Below, piece by piece: positions 37,717-47,600 of a stretch of DNA of 64,000 nucleotides. The position numbers were made by a program, and so were the translations under genes. Origin of the DNA: Streptomyces griseus subsp. griseus (GTDB lineage Bacteria; Actinomycetota; Actinomycetes; Streptomycetales; Streptomycetaceae); contig NZ_CP032543.1 in NCBI RefSeq assembly GCF_003610995.1, positions 5,456,001 to 5,520,000 of the forward strand, written 5' to 3'. The notes below the pieces were generated by a model, which was not told the DNA's origin, searched no databases, and worked only from the letters and a program-made list of their open reading frames with translations. The stretch's first letter is position 1. Each line of letters begins with the position of its first letter.

Positions 37717-38298
37717 TCAGCGCAGGCGGGCCATCAGGGCGTGTTCCACCAGCGTGATGAGCGCGCTCTTGGCGTCGGCGCGGTGGCGGGCGTCCGTCGT
37801 CAGGATCGGGGTGTCCGGTCCGATCTGGAGCGCCTCGCGTACCTCGTCGGGGGTGTAGGGCTGGTGTCCGTCGAAGCCGTTGAGGGCGATGACGAAGGGG
37901 AGGCCGCTGTTCTCGAAGTAGTCGACGGCCGGGAAGCAGTCGGCGAGGCGGCGGGTGTCGACGAGGACGACGGCGCCGATGGCGCCGCGGACCAGGTCGT
38001 CCCACATGAACCAGAAGCGGTCCTGGCCCGGCGTACCGAAGAGGTACAGGATCAGGTCCTGGTCCAGGGTGATACGACCGAAGTCCATGGCCACCGTCGT
38101 GGTGGTCTTGTCCCCGGTGTGGGTCAGATCGTCGATGCCCGCGGACGCGGACGTCATCACGGCTTCGGTGCGCAGCGGATTGATCTCCGAAACGGCACCG
38201 ACAAACGTGGTCTTACCCACGCCGAAGCCCCCTGCCACCACGATCTTCGCCGAGGTAGTGGAGCGGGCCGCTCCGCCGCTAGAGCTTGCGAAGTCCAC
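37717..38298 (-). CDS. cvnD: Conservon GTPase-like ATP/GTP-binding protein CvnD (first conservon)
   Basis: A 193-residue Ras-like GTPase of the conservon type. The P-loop is VVAGGFGVGKTTFVGAVSEI (about 20-39), the switch II-like motif is LFGTPGQDRFWFMWDDL, and the base-recognition region is IALNGFDG rather than NKxD. The last gene of cvnA-B-C-D; its start overlaps the end of cvnC by 20 bases. Its product differs from that of the second cvnD (43104) at only about six residues. Confidence 0.93.
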   Translation of the reverse strand: MDFASSSGGAARSTTSAKIVVAGGFGVGKTTFVGAVSEINPLRTEAVMTSASAGIDDLTHTGDKTTTTVAMDFGRITLDQDLILYLFGTPGQDRFWFMWDDLVRGAIGAVVLVDTRRLADCFPAVDYFENSGLPFVIALNGFDGHQPYTPDEVREALQIGPDTPILTTDARHRADAKSALITLVEHALMARLR

Positions 38299-38929
38299 TG
38301 AGCACCCTTTCGAGCAGTGTCACATCTGGCTGGCCGCCGGCGGTCTCGTCGCCGCCGGGCTGATGGATAGCGACGAGTCCCGCCTCGGCCAGGTCGGCGA
38401 CGAGGATCCGGGCAACGCCGAGGGGGATCGAGAGCAGTGCCGAAATCTCGGCGACCGACTTGATCTCGATGCAGAGCCGGCAGATCCGCTGGTGCTCGGG
38501 CAACTGCCCTTGCAGCCGGGACGGATCGGCCGTGGTGCTGACCAGCGCCTCGATGGCGAGCTGGTAACGCGGCCGGGTCCGGCCGCCGGTCATGGCGTAC
38601 GGACGGACCAGCGGGTTGTGCGCGGCGGGCAGGGCGGGCTCGGGGGCCCGCCGCTGCTCCACCGGCTGGATACGCTGCTGCTGAGGCGCGTCGTACCACT
38701 GCTGTTGCTGTTGCTGCTGCGGCCACGGTGAACCCGGCTGCTGCTGGGGCCAGTCGGACCCCTGCGCGCCATGGGCACCCTGCGGCTGCTGCGGCTGCTG
38801 GTATGGCTGATATGCGTTCCCCGGAGCCTGGCCGTTGGATCCTGCGGGGTAGCCGAAACGGTTGTCGCCGTGCTCACCCGGAACACTCTGTTCACCCTCG
38901 TATGGGTGTCCGCCTGTGGGTGTTGCCAC
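38279..38929 (-). CDS. cvnC: DUF742 conservon protein CvnC (first conservon)
   Basis: A 216-residue protein. The N-terminal 110 residues are low-complexity (Gln/Pro/Gly, including seven Gln in a row) and probably disordered. The DUF742 domain follows: NPLVRPYAMTGGRTRP, LAIEALVSTTADP, LPEHQRICRLC, VAEISALLSIPLGVARILVADLAEAGLV, a winged-helix-like fold. The GTG at 38929 is taken because GGAGGAAAC stands directly before it. The second conservon's CvnC lacks the Gln-rich stretch. Confidence 0.88.
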   Translation of the reverse strand: MATPTGGHPYEGEQSVPGEHGDNRFGYPAGSNGQAPGNAYQPYQQPQQPQGAHGAQGSDWPQQQPGSPWPQQQQQQQWYDAPQQQRIQPVEQRRAPEPALPAAHNPLVRPYAMTGGRTRPRYQLAIEALVSTTADPSRLQGQLPEHQRICRLCIEIKSVAEISALLSIPLGVARILVADLAEAGLVAIHQPGGDETAGGQPDVTLLERVLSGLRKL

Positions 38930-39019
38930 GTTTCCTCCTCCGACTGCCGGTCGCCGATCCCAGTGGGGCCGCGCCACCGCACCTTATGGCGCGGTGGCGA
39001 GAAACGCACTGTCTGTCTA

Positions 39020-39442
39020 CTAGTTAAGAAGACTTCCCTGAAGTTCGGCGCGGAGATCCGGAGTCAGGACGCTGCCCGCGCGGTCGACCAGAAGTGCCAT
39101 CTCGTACCCGACCAGACCGATGTCGGCATCCGGGTGGGCGAGAACGGCAAGTGACGAACCGTCCGAGATGGACATGATGAAGAGGAATCCCCGCTCCATC
39201 TCCACCACGGTCTGGTTCACGGCCCCACCCTCGAAGATTCGGGAGGCGCCCGCGGTCAGCGACGTCAGACCGGAGGCGACGGCCGCCAGCTGGTCGGCGC
39301 GGTCGCGCGGGAACCCTTCGGACATGGCCAGCAGGAGTCCGTCGGCGGAGACCACCACCGTGTGCGACACCCCGGGGGTGTTGTCCACGAAGTTGGTGAT
39401 CAACCAGTTCAGATTCTGCGCCGCCTGGCTCATCGCGCTCAC
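39020..39442 (-). CDS. cvnB: Roadblock/LC7-domain protein CvnB (first conservon)
   Basis: A 140-residue roadblock/LC7 protein, a likely regulator or GAP-like partner of the CvnD GTPase. Family pattern: NLNWLITNFVDNTPGVSHTVVVSADGLLLAMSEG, LAAVASGLTSLTAGASRIF and GSSLAVLAHPDADIGLVGYEM. GTG 39442 has AGGAG upstream inside the end of cvnA and is one base from the cvnA stop, so it is translationally coupled. Confidence 0.93.
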   Translation of the reverse strand: MSAMSQAAQNLNWLITNFVDNTPGVSHTVVVSADGLLLAMSEGFPRDRADQLAAVASGLTSLTAGASRIFEGGAVNQTVVEMERGFLFIMSISDGSSLAVLAHPDADIGLVGYEMALLVDRAGSVLTPDLRAELQGSLLN

Positions 39443-39443
39443 A

Positions 39444-42400
39444 CTAACGCTCCTGGTTGTAGGTGTTACTGGTGTCCGACCCCGCGTTGCGCCCCCGCTG
39501 GATGCCCCGCCGCAGGTTGCTCAACCTGCCGCGGACGTCCTCGGGTGCGCGGGAGACCTGTGGGCCGCCCTGCTGGGTCTGCTCCGCCGTGCCCTCGACC
39601 AGGTTGGCCTTGGGCACGCGCCGGGGGAGGCCGGAGGGGGTGATTCCGCCCGCCTTCGGCTCCCGGAGCTTCTCGGCCCGCTCCCAGCGCTCGTCGTTCG
39701 TCGAACGCCAGTCGTCGGTGCCGTCCCCGTCCGTCTGCGGGGCCTGCCGCTCTTCCTGCTGCTGCGGCTGCCGCTGGGGAAGGGGAGCGGGCTGCTCGTT
39801 GCCCCGGCCGCTCGGCTGCCAGTGCTGCGCACCGCCGCGGCGAGGCAGACCGGCTTCGGTCAGCTCGTGGCCGACGTTCGGGGCGGACCCCGGACGCTCG
39901 AAGCCTACGCGCTCCTGCGACGGCGCGGGAACGCTCGGAACAGATTCCGCCTCAGCCTGCCGAACCGGCTCAAAACTGTTCTGGAAACCGCTCTGAACAG
40001 GCCAGTCGTCCTGGTGGGACTGGTCGGTCGGGGCAGCGTACCGGTCGGCGGCGTACGGGTCCTGCGGGTTCTCCGGAGCGGCATATGCCGCTTCCGCGTA
40101 CCCCTCCTGAGGCTGTGCCTGCGGCCCGTTCTGCTCCTGCTGCTGCGGGTAGCCGTCGTCGGCGCCGTACCCCTGCTGCTCGTAGGAGCCGTCGTACGGA
40201 GCCTGCTGCTGGGCCTGCTGCTGAGCGGGGTCCTGGCCGTACCGGTCCTGGCCGTAGGACTCCTGCGCGTACCCCTGCGCACCGTTGTCGTACGGGTCCA
40301 GTCCGGCGTACGGCTCCTGGCCGTACCGCTGGTCCTGGGCGTAACCCTGCTGGTCCTGGTCGTAGCCCTGCTGCTCCTGGGAGCCGTCCGCGAACGGGGA
40401 GCCGGGGCCGGTCTGGGCCTCCAGCGCCGCCCGGCGCTCCTCGCGCATCAGCGAACGGTTGACCGGGTCCAGCTGGGCCGGGTCCGCCGGGACCTCGTAG
40501 CGCGAGTCGTCGAAGCCGAGCTCCGCCGCGGTGCGCATCTGGCCGTGCTGCGGCGCCGGGTCGAAGGCGCTCTGCTGCTCCGGGATGATGGAGGAGACCG
40601 TGAAGTCGCCCTGCCCGGGCAGGGAATCGCCACTGCCACCGTGGGTGATCACGTCCGGGAGCATGACCAGCGACGTCGTCCCGGCCTGCTCGCCCGAGGG
40701 GCGCAACTGGACCCGGATGCCGTGCCGGTCGGCGAGCCGGCCGACCACGAACAGACCCATGCGCTGCGAGACGGCGGCGTCCACCGTCGGCGGGTTGGCC
40801 AGCTTGTGGTTGATGTCGGCGAAGTCCTCGGCGGTGAGGCCGATCCCCTTGTCGTGGATCTCGACCATCACACGGCCGTCGGGCAGCCGGGTCGCGGTGA
40901 CGCGGACCTTGGTCTGCGGCGAGGAGAACGTGGTGGCGTTCTCCAGCAGCTCGGCCAGCAGGTGCACGAGGTCGGTGACGGCCCGGCCGTGGATCTCGGC
41001 CTCGGGCACCCCGGACAACTCGATGCGCTCGTACGACTCCACCTCGGAGGAGGCGGCCCGCAGGACGTCGACCAGCGGCACCGGCTGGTCCCAGCGGCGG
41101 CCGGGCTCCTCGCCGGAGAGGACGAGCAGGTTCTCGCCGTTGCGTCGCATACGGGTGGCCAGGTGGTCCAGTTTGAAGAGGCTCTCCAGCTGGTCCGGGT
41201 CCGCCTCGTTGTTCTCCAGGTCGGTGATGAGGGTCAGCTGGCCCTCGATGAGCGACTGGTTGCGGCGCGAGAGGTTGGTGAAGATCGCGTTGACGTTGCC
41301 CCGCAGCATGGCCTGCTCGGCGGCGAGCCGGACGGCCTCGCGGTGCACCTGGTCGAAGGCGCGGGCGACCTCGCCGATCTCGTCCCGCGTGGTGATCGGG
41401 ATGGGCTGCACTCGGGTGTCGACCCGGCCCGGGTCGGTGCGGGAGAGCTGGTCGACGAGGGAGGGCAGCCGCTGCTCGGCGATGGAGAAGGCGGCGGTAC
41501 GCAGCCGCTGCATCGCGCGGCTCATCTGGCGGGCCATGAGCCCGGCCAGGACGAAGGCGGCCAGCAGCGCGATGACGACGATGAGCCCGTTGGCGATGGC
41601 GTCGGACTTGGCGTCGGAGGAGATCTCCGCGGCCTCCTTCACCGCCTTGTCGACGAGTTCCTTCTCGACGGTCGTGTAGCCCTCGAACTTGGCGGTGGAC
41701 GCGGCCATCCAGGTCTCGGGCGTGATGCCCTTCTTCGCCAGCTCCTCGGGCTCCTGGCCCCGGCCGATCTCCTGCACCATGCCGTCCAAGACCGAACCGT
41801 CGATGCTCGGCGGCGCGACGAAGGGCTGACCTGCGGCATCGGCCTGCTCACGGACGGCCTTGAGCTGCTTGGCCCCGTCGGCGGCCTTGCCCGCCATGAC
41901 CTGCCTGAGGCGGTCCACGTCGGCCTGGGTGCCGCCGGCGTTGAACTCGGCGAGGGCGATCTGCTCCAGGTAGTTGTACGAACCGAAGGCCTTGACCTGG
42001 TCGTTGTAGACGGCCGGCTTCTGGCTCGGGCGCACCAGCAGGTGCATGCCGATCGAGCGCTGAAGCGATTCTGCAGCCTTGGACAACTCAAGCGCGTAGA
42101 CGGTCCGGCCGTAACTGGTGATGTTGCCGGTACCGAGGCCGAGCTCGTTGGCGAACTGCATCAGCGAGTGCTGGACCTGGGTGTAGCCCTCTTCGGTCTT
42201 CACCGGGTCCAGCGCCTGCGAGTAGGCGGCCTTGCGGAGTTCGGGGAGCTTGGGCTCGTCGACCTTGAAGAGCTTGAGGCGGCGCTCCAGGCCGGGCTTG
42301 GCGGGCATCTCCTTCACCGCGGCGTCGAAGGCCGTACGCGCCTCGTCCGTGGTGGCCCGGGTCTGCTCGACGACGTCGGCGGTCCGGTCGCCGGAGAGCA

Positions 42401-42740
42401 GCGGCTGCGCGGTGAGGTCCCGCTCGTTGAGCAGGGCCTGCCCGTAGTCCGAGGCGGCGCGGACGACGCGCGCGATCTTCTCGGCCTCCTGGGCCTCGCT
42501 CCAGGTGTCGATCGACCCTTTCACCTGGAAGCCGCCCATGATCAGGCCGATGACGACCGGGATCAGGAGGATCGCGTTCAGCCGGGTGGCCACCCGCCAG
42601 TTGCGCGGGGCGAACCGGCTGGTGCTGCCTCCGGCCGGCTCCGGCTCGGGCGCCTGTGCAGGGGGCGCCGCAGCGTGCGACGGCGGGGTGAAATTGCCCC
42701 GCTCGGGCTGCACCGCGGAGCCCTCGTTACTTCGCCTCAC
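39444..42740 (-). CDS. cvnA: Conservon sensor histidine kinase-like protein CvnA (first conservon)
   Basis: A 1098-residue membrane protein. One membrane segment at about 54-72 (LNAILLIPVVIGLIMGGF), an extracellular NIT-type sensor region of about 310 residues, a second segment near 388 (GLIVVIALLAAFVLAGL), a HAMP region, a dimerisation helix with LDHLATRMRRNGENLLVL (His near 524), an ATPase domain (ELLENATTF near 600, DKGIGL), then a disordered Pro/Gln/Gly-rich tail of about 390 residues. The start GTG 42740 has AGAGG 11 bases before it, the same spacing as in the second cvnA. Head of the operon. Confidence 0.93.
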   Translation of the reverse strand: MRRSNEGSAVQPERGNFTPPSHAAAPPAQAPEPEPAGGSTSRFAPRNWRVATRLNAILLIPVVIGLIMGGFQVKGSIDTWSEAQEAEKIARVVRAASDYGQALLNERDLTAQPLLSGDRTADVVEQTRATTDEARTAFDAAVKEMPAKPGLERRLKLFKVDEPKLPELRKAAYSQALDPVKTEEGYTQVQHSLMQFANELGLGTGNITSYGRTVYALELSKAAESLQRSIGMHLLVRPSQKPAVYNDQVKAFGSYNYLEQIALAEFNAGGTQADVDRLRQVMAGKAADGAKQLKAVREQADAAGQPFVAPPSIDGSVLDGMVQEIGRGQEPEELAKKGITPETWMAASTAKFEGYTTVEKELVDKAVKEAAEISSDAKSDAIANGLIVVIALLAAFVLAGLMARQMSRAMQRLRTAAFSIAEQRLPSLVDQLSRTDPGRVDTRVQPIPITTRDEIGEVARAFDQVHREAVRLAAEQAMLRGNVNAIFTNLSRRNQSLIEGQLTLITDLENNEADPDQLESLFKLDHLATRMRRNGENLLVLSGEEPGRRWDQPVPLVDVLRAASSEVESYERIELSGVPEAEIHGRAVTDLVHLLAELLENATTFSSPQTKVRVTATRLPDGRVMVEIHDKGIGLTAEDFADINHKLANPPTVDAAVSQRMGLFVVGRLADRHGIRVQLRPSGEQAGTTSLVMLPDVITHGGSGDSLPGQGDFTVSSIIPEQQSAFDPAPQHGQMRTAAELGFDDSRYEVPADPAQLDPVNRSLMREERRAALEAQTGPGSPFADGSQEQQGYDQDQQGYAQDQRYGQEPYAGLDPYDNGAQGYAQESYGQDRYGQDPAQQQAQQQAPYDGSYEQQGYGADDGYPQQQEQNGPQAQPQEGYAEAAYAAPENPQDPYAADRYAAPTDQSHQDDWPVQSGFQNSFEPVRQAEAESVPSVPAPSQERVGFERPGSAPNVGHELTEAGLPRRGGAQHWQPSGRGNEQPAPLPQRQPQQQEERQAPQTDGDGTDDWRSTNDERWERAEKLREPKAGGITPSGLPRRVPKANLVEGTAEQTQQGGPQVSRAPEDVRGRLSNLRRGIQRGRNAGSDTSNTYNQER

Positions 42741-42853
42741 TCGACCAACAACCTCTCGGCGTCGGCACCTACGTTGTGCCGGATTATTCGTTCAGGGCCG
42801 TGACTACTCGGGAGTTCGACGAATTGCAGCACGGGTACAGGCCCCCCTCCAAA

Positions 42854-42878
42854 CACTCGGAATGGATCATTCCGAGTG
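42854..42878. promoter_or_regulatory. Inverted repeat CACTCGGAAT-N5-ATTCCGAGTG upstream of the first cvnA
   Basis: Ten-base perfect arms around GGATC, centred 126 bases before the cvnA start on the minus strand. Placement suits an operator for a dimeric regulator. It is not T-rich after the arms, so a terminator role is less likely. Confidence 0.5.
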
Positions 42879-42911
42879 GTCCACGCCTCAGATAAAACGG
42901 GCATAAAGAGC

Positions 42912-42935
42912 GAGCCCCGTCAAAAGGCGGGGCTC
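42912..42935 (-). terminator. Short hairpin
   Basis: GAGCCCCG-N8-CGGGGCTC with an A-rich loop, between the second cvnD and the first cvnA. Possibly a second terminator after the long one. Confidence 0.5.
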
Positions 42936-43009
42936 ATGTGAGCGCAGTGGCATCGGGTGGATGCGTCGGGTGGTGGCGCGGGGCCAATTCTCTGTCGAAA
43001 TGTTATGAA

Positions 43010-43051
43010 CGCGGGGGCGGATCGTGTCAAACGACACAGGCCGCCCCCGCG
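43010..43051 (-). terminator. Terminator after the second conservon
   Basis: An 11-bp G/C stem (43010-43020 with 43041-43051) whose loop itself contains GTGTC/GACAC arms, 53 bases after the cvnD stop on the minus strand. Confidence 0.7.
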
Positions 43052-43103
43052 TGACTACAGCAACTTCCGTATGGCAAAAACGACTTACGCCTACTCGTCG
43101 TGA

Positions 43104-43685
43104 CTACTTCAGGCGTGCCATCAGAGCGTGCTCGACCAGGGTGATCAGGCCGCTCTTGGCATCCGCCCGGTGCCGGGCATCCGTGGTGATGATGGGTGCG
43201 TCCGGTCCGATCTGGAGCGCTTCGCGTACCTCGTCGGGGGTGTAGGGCTGGTGTCCGTCGAAGCCGTTGAGGGCGATGACGAAGGGGAGGCCGCTGTTCT
43301 CGAAGTAGTCGACGGCGGGGAAGCAGTCGGCGAGGCGGCGGGTGTCGACGAGGACGACGGCGCCGATGGCGCCGCGGACCAGGTCGTCCCACATGAACCA
43401 GAAGCGGTCCTGGCCCGGCGTACCGAAGAGGTACAGGATCAGGTCCTGGTCCAGGGTGATACGTCCGAAGTCCATGGCCACCGTCGTGGTGGTCTTGTCC
43501 CCGGTGTGGGTCAGATCGTCGATGCCCGCGGACGCGGACGTCATCACGGCTTCGGTGCGCAGCGGATTGATCTCCGAAACGGCACCGACAAACGTGGTCT
43601 TACCCACGCCGAAGCCGCCCGCCACCACGATCTTCGCGGAGGTAGTGGCGCGGGCCGTACCGCCGCTAGAGCTTGCGAAGTCCAC
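43104..43685 (-). CDS. cvnD: Conservon GTPase-like protein CvnD (second conservon)
   Basis: A 193-residue Ras-like GTPase with the same P-loop (GGFGVGKTTFVGAVSEI) and GTPGQDRFWFMW motif as the first CvnD. The two proteins are about 97% identical. From 43222 to 43616 the DNA differs from 37835-38229 at only about three positions, which points to recent gene conversion. It overlaps the end of cvnC by 20 bases. Confidence 0.93.
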   Translation of the reverse strand: MDFASSSGGTARATTSAKIVVAGGFGVGKTTFVGAVSEINPLRTEAVMTSASAGIDDLTHTGDKTTTTVAMDFGRITLDQDLILYLFGTPGQDRFWFMWDDLVRGAIGAVVLVDTRRLADCFPAVDYFENSGLPFVIALNGFDGHQPYTPDEVREALQIGPDAPIITTDARHRADAKSGLITLVEHALMARLK

Positions 43686-44073
43686 TGAGCACCCTTTCGA
43701 GCAGTGTCACATCCGGCGCGCCGCCGGCCTCTCCATTGCCCGGCTGGTGGATGGCCACCATGCCGGCTTCCGCCAGGTCCGCCACAAGGATGCGGGCGAC
43801 ACCGAGCGGCATCGACAGCAGCGCGGAGACCTCGGCCACGGACTTGACCTCGCGGCAGAGGTGGCAGATCCGCTGGTGCTCGGGGAGCAGCGTCCCCAGA
43901 TGCGCCGGGTCCGCGGTGGTGCTGACCAGTGCCTCTATCGCGAGCTGGTAACGCGGCCGGGTCCGGCCACCGGTCATGGCGTAAGGACGAACCAGCGGCT
44001 GGTCGCCTCCCTCGTCGTACGACGCATGGTGCAGTGCGCCGTACGGATCGGGTGAGGCGGGTGGCGGGGTCAT
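43666..44073 (-). CDS. cvnC: DUF742 conservon protein CvnC (second conservon)
   Basis: A 135-residue DUF742 protein: QPLVRPYAMTGGRTRP, LPEHQRICHLC, VAEVSALLSMPLGVARILVADLAEAGMVAIHQPG. ATG 44073 has GGAGG 6 bases before it; a longer frame to 44118 is unlikely. The N-terminal region is short and lacks the Gln-rich segment of the first CvnC. Confidence 0.9.
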   Translation of the reverse strand: MTPPPASPDPYGALHHASYDEGGDQPLVRPYAMTGGRTRPRYQLAIEALVSTTADPAHLGTLLPEHQRICHLCREVKSVAEVSALLSMPLGVARILVADLAEAGMVAIHQPGNGEAGGAPDVTLLERVLSGLRKL

Positions 44074-44208
44074 GAATCCTCCGGGCGTGACAGCAGGTTC
44101 TCGGCTTGCCGTCTGCAAGGGGCCGGTGAGGGGACTAAGGCGGCCTGGCGGGTGAGGGTTGTGGGCATTACCTGAGGGGATCGTGTCGTGAATCCGCAGG
44201 ACGGCCGC

Positions 44209-44631
44209 CTAATGAAGCAGACTGCCCTGGAGCTCGGCGCGGAGGTCGGGCGTGAGGACGGTGCCCGCACGGTCGACCAGGAGGGCCATCTCGTACCCGA
44301 CCAGACCGATGTCGGCGTCCGGGTGGGCGAGAACGGCGAGTGAGGACCCGTCGGAGATGGACATGAGGAAGAGGAACCCTCGCTCCATCTCCACAACGGT
44401 CTGGCTGACGGCGCCGCCCTCGAAGATCCGTGAGGCACCCGCCGTCAGCGACGTCAGACCGGAGGCCACGGCCGCCAGCTGATCGGCGCGGTCGCGCGGG
44501 AAACCTTCGGACATCGCCAGCAGCAGGCCATCCGCGGAGACCACCACCGTGTGGGACACCCCTGGGGTGTTGTCCACGAAGTTGGTGATCAGCCAGTTCA
44601 GATTCTGCGCGGCCTGACTCATGGGGCTCAA
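44209..44631 (-). CDS. cvnB: Roadblock/LC7-domain protein CvnB (second conservon)
   Basis: A 140-residue roadblock protein about 96-97% identical in protein to the first CvnB but with more silent DNA differences than the cvnD pair. The TTG at 44631 adjoins the cvnA TAG and has AGGAG inside cvnA; ATG 44622 three codons later is an alternative. Confidence 0.92.
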   Translation of the reverse strand: MSPMSQAAQNLNWLITNFVDNTPGVSHTVVVSADGLLLAMSEGFPRDRADQLAAVASGLTSLTAGASRIFEGGAVSQTVVEMERGFLFLMSISDGSSLAVLAHPDADIGLVGYEMALLVDRAGTVLTPDLRAELQGSLLH

Positions 44632-47600
44632 CTAACGCTCCTGCTGGTGAGTGGGGCCGAGATGGATGCTGCCGGTCGACGGGCCGTTGTTGGCCTGCCG
44701 TCCCTGCTGGATGCCCCGGCGGAGATTGGTCAGACGACCGCGCACGTCATCGGGCGCACGCGAGACCTGAGGTCCGGACTGGTGATTCTGCTGCTGAGCG
44801 GTCCCCGGAACCAAATTGGCGCGGGGAACACGGCGGGGCAGCCCGGAAGTGGTGACCCCGCCGGCAGCCGGCTTCTTGACCCGCTCGGCCTGGCGTACGA
44901 GTTCGTCGTTGGGCGAGGCACGCCAGGAGCTGGTGACCGGAGCCTCGGCCGCACCACGCCGGGGCATGGGCGGAACCGGTACGCCGGCGGGCTCGGGAGC
45001 GGCCGGTGCCTGCGGCTCGGCGCTCTGCTGGCCGCCCTGGCCGGGGCCGTGGAACCAGTTGGTCTCCAGGGTGTCGTACAGCGGCGTACGACCGTCGCCG
45101 GGACCGGCCGGCGGCAGGGCCTCCGGCTGCTGGGGGAGGGCGGGGCGGTACGGGGCCTCGCCCGCCGGGGACGCCGACGGGCGCGGGGCGCCGAAGCCGT
45201 TGCCCTCCGGGCCGCGCTGACGCGGCGCGGGCAGCTGCTGGCCCTGGTTCTGCGGCGGCGCGTTGAAGTCGGGCCGCGCGAACTGGGCGGTGCTGGCCGG
45301 GTCCTGGGCCTGCTGGCCGTACCCGAGGCCCTGGTTCTGCTGGAACGGCGCGCTGAAGTCCGGCCGGGCGAACTGCGAGGTGGCGCCCGGGTCCTGGTGG
45401 CTGTCCGCCGGCCGCTGGTTCAGCGGGGCGTTGAACGCCTGGTCCTGGCCGTTGCCCATCGGCCGGGCGAACTGCCCGGTCGCGTCGTGCTCCTCGTGGC
45501 CGCGCGGGGCGTCCACACCCCAGGCCGCGGCCTGCGGGCGCTGCTGCGGGTTGCCGCCGGGCAGCTCGGCCCGGGGACCACCGGTCGGCGGCAGCTGACG
45601 GCCGGGGCCGCCGGGCTGCTGGAAGCCGCCCTGGCCGGGGCCGTTCTGCTCGTGCCGGGCCTGCTGGGGCTGCGGCTCACCGGGACCCTGCTGGTACTGG
45701 CCCTGCTGCTGACCGGGCTGGCCCATGCCGTGCTGGCCTTGCTGGCCGTGCTGGTTCTGCGGGGCGAACGCGTTCGAGCGGCCGCTCTGGCCGGGGGAGG
45801 CCGGAGCGCCGTGACCGAACAGGTTGGTCTGGCCCTGCTCCGTACGGCCGGAGGTGTCACCCTGACCGCGCGCGCCGAGCCGGGCGCCGTTGCCGAAGGC
45901 GCCGGAGAGGCCGCCGCCCTGGCGCTGCGGCTCCTGGCCCGCGAAGGGCTGGTTCGGGCCGCCCTGCGGGCCGTTGTTCTGCTGGCGGCCGGGGCCGTTG
46001 TCCCGCGCGGGGAGGGCGGCGCGCGGACCGGAGCCCGCACCGACCTGGCCGCGCTGGCCGCCGGGGGCCGAGCCGAGGCTCTTGGCACCCGGTCCGCCCG
46101 GACCGCCGCCGAGCCCCGGACGCTGGCCGTTGCCCGCGCCGTTGCCGCCCGCGAGCAGGCCGCCGGGGGCGCCGCCGGGCTGCTGGCCCTGACCCTGCTT
46201 GGACGGGGGCTGCTTGCCGCCGTGGGCGACATCGACGGGCAGCATGACCAGCGCGGTGGTGCCGCCGGAGTCGGAGGGGCGCAGCTGGATGCGGATGCCG
46301 TGACGCAGCGACAGCCGGCCGACCACGAACAGACCCATGCGGCGGGAGACCGAGACGTCCACGGTGGGCGGCTGCGCGAGCCGCTCGTTGATCGCCGCGA
46401 GGTCCTCGGGGGAGAGGCCGATACCCGTGTCGTGGATCTCGACCAGCACACGGCCGTCGGGCAGCGCGTGACCGGTGACCCGGACCTTCGTCTGCGGCGA
46501 GGAGAACGATGTCGCGTTCTCCAGCAGCTCGGCGAGGAGGTGCACGAGGTCGTTGACGACCCGGCCGGCGACCTCGGTCGCCGGGACCGCGGAGAGTTCG
46601 ATGCGCTCGTACTGCTCCACCTCGGATGCGGCGGCACGGAGCACGTCGACCAGCGGGACGGGCCGTGTCCACCGGCGGCCCGGCTCCTCACCCGCGAGGA
46701 CGAGGAGGTTCTCACCGTTACGGCGCATACGGGTGGCGAGGTGGTCCAGCTTGAAGAGCGAGGAGAGCTGGTCCGGGTCGGCCTCGCGCGACTCCAGCTC
46801 GGAGATGAGCGAGAGCTGACGCTGGATGAGGCCCTGCGAACGGCGCGAGAGGTTGGTGAACATCGCGTTGACGTTGCCTCGCAGCAGGGCCTGCTCGGCG
46901 GCGAGGCGGACGGCCTCACGGTGCACGTCGTCGAAGGCCGCGGCCACCTGGCCGATCTCGTCCCGGGAGTGCACACCGACCGACTCGACGGAGGTGTCGA
47001 CGTCCTGCGGGTCGGTCTCGGAGAGCTGCTTGACGAGCTCGGGCAGCCGGTCCTGGGCGACCCGGGTGGCGGTGTCCTGGAGGCGGCGCAGCGAGCGGAT
47101 CATGGAGCGGGCCACCACGAAGGCGCCCACCAGCGAGACACCGAGGACGAGGAGGATGACCGCACCGTTGATGATCGCCTCGCGCTGGGAGGCCTCGCGC
47201 AGCTCGCGCGCCTTGGCCTCCATGTCGCTGAGGAGGGTGGTCTCGATCGTCTTCATCGCGTCGATCTTGGTGGACGACTGGTCGTACCAGTCCATGTACG
47301 AGCGCACCTTCGCCCCCTCGATCCCGTTCGGGGTGTCGAGGATGTGCTTGGCGTACATGTTCGCCGCGTTGATCTCGGGGTTGTTCCCGTTGTCCAGCGG
47401 CGCCATCAGGTCCACCGCGCTCTCGCCGGTCGACCCGTAGATCGACTTGAACGAGCTGATCGCGCGGGTTTCCTTGTCGAGGGCGTTGGAGCCGAACTGC
47501 TTGTCGTTCTCGTTGAGGTGCGGTTCCTTGACCGAGCCGCCGGGCAGCGCCGCCGAGATGACGGCACGCTGGATCGAGGCGTACTCCTTGGCGGAGGAGA

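Larger units (their letters stand above)
42741..43103. other. Intergenic region between the two conservons
   Basis: This 363-base stretch holds no gene. It contains the leader of the first cvnA, an inverted repeat (42854-42878), a short hairpin (42912-42935) and a long terminator hairpin for the second cvnD (43010-43051). Confidence 0.7.

Noticed and set aside
39120..42803. Very long plus-strand open frame across the first cvnA
   Set aside because: Opposite strand of a clear histidine kinase gene; composition is of shadow type. The same holds for 44551-48372.
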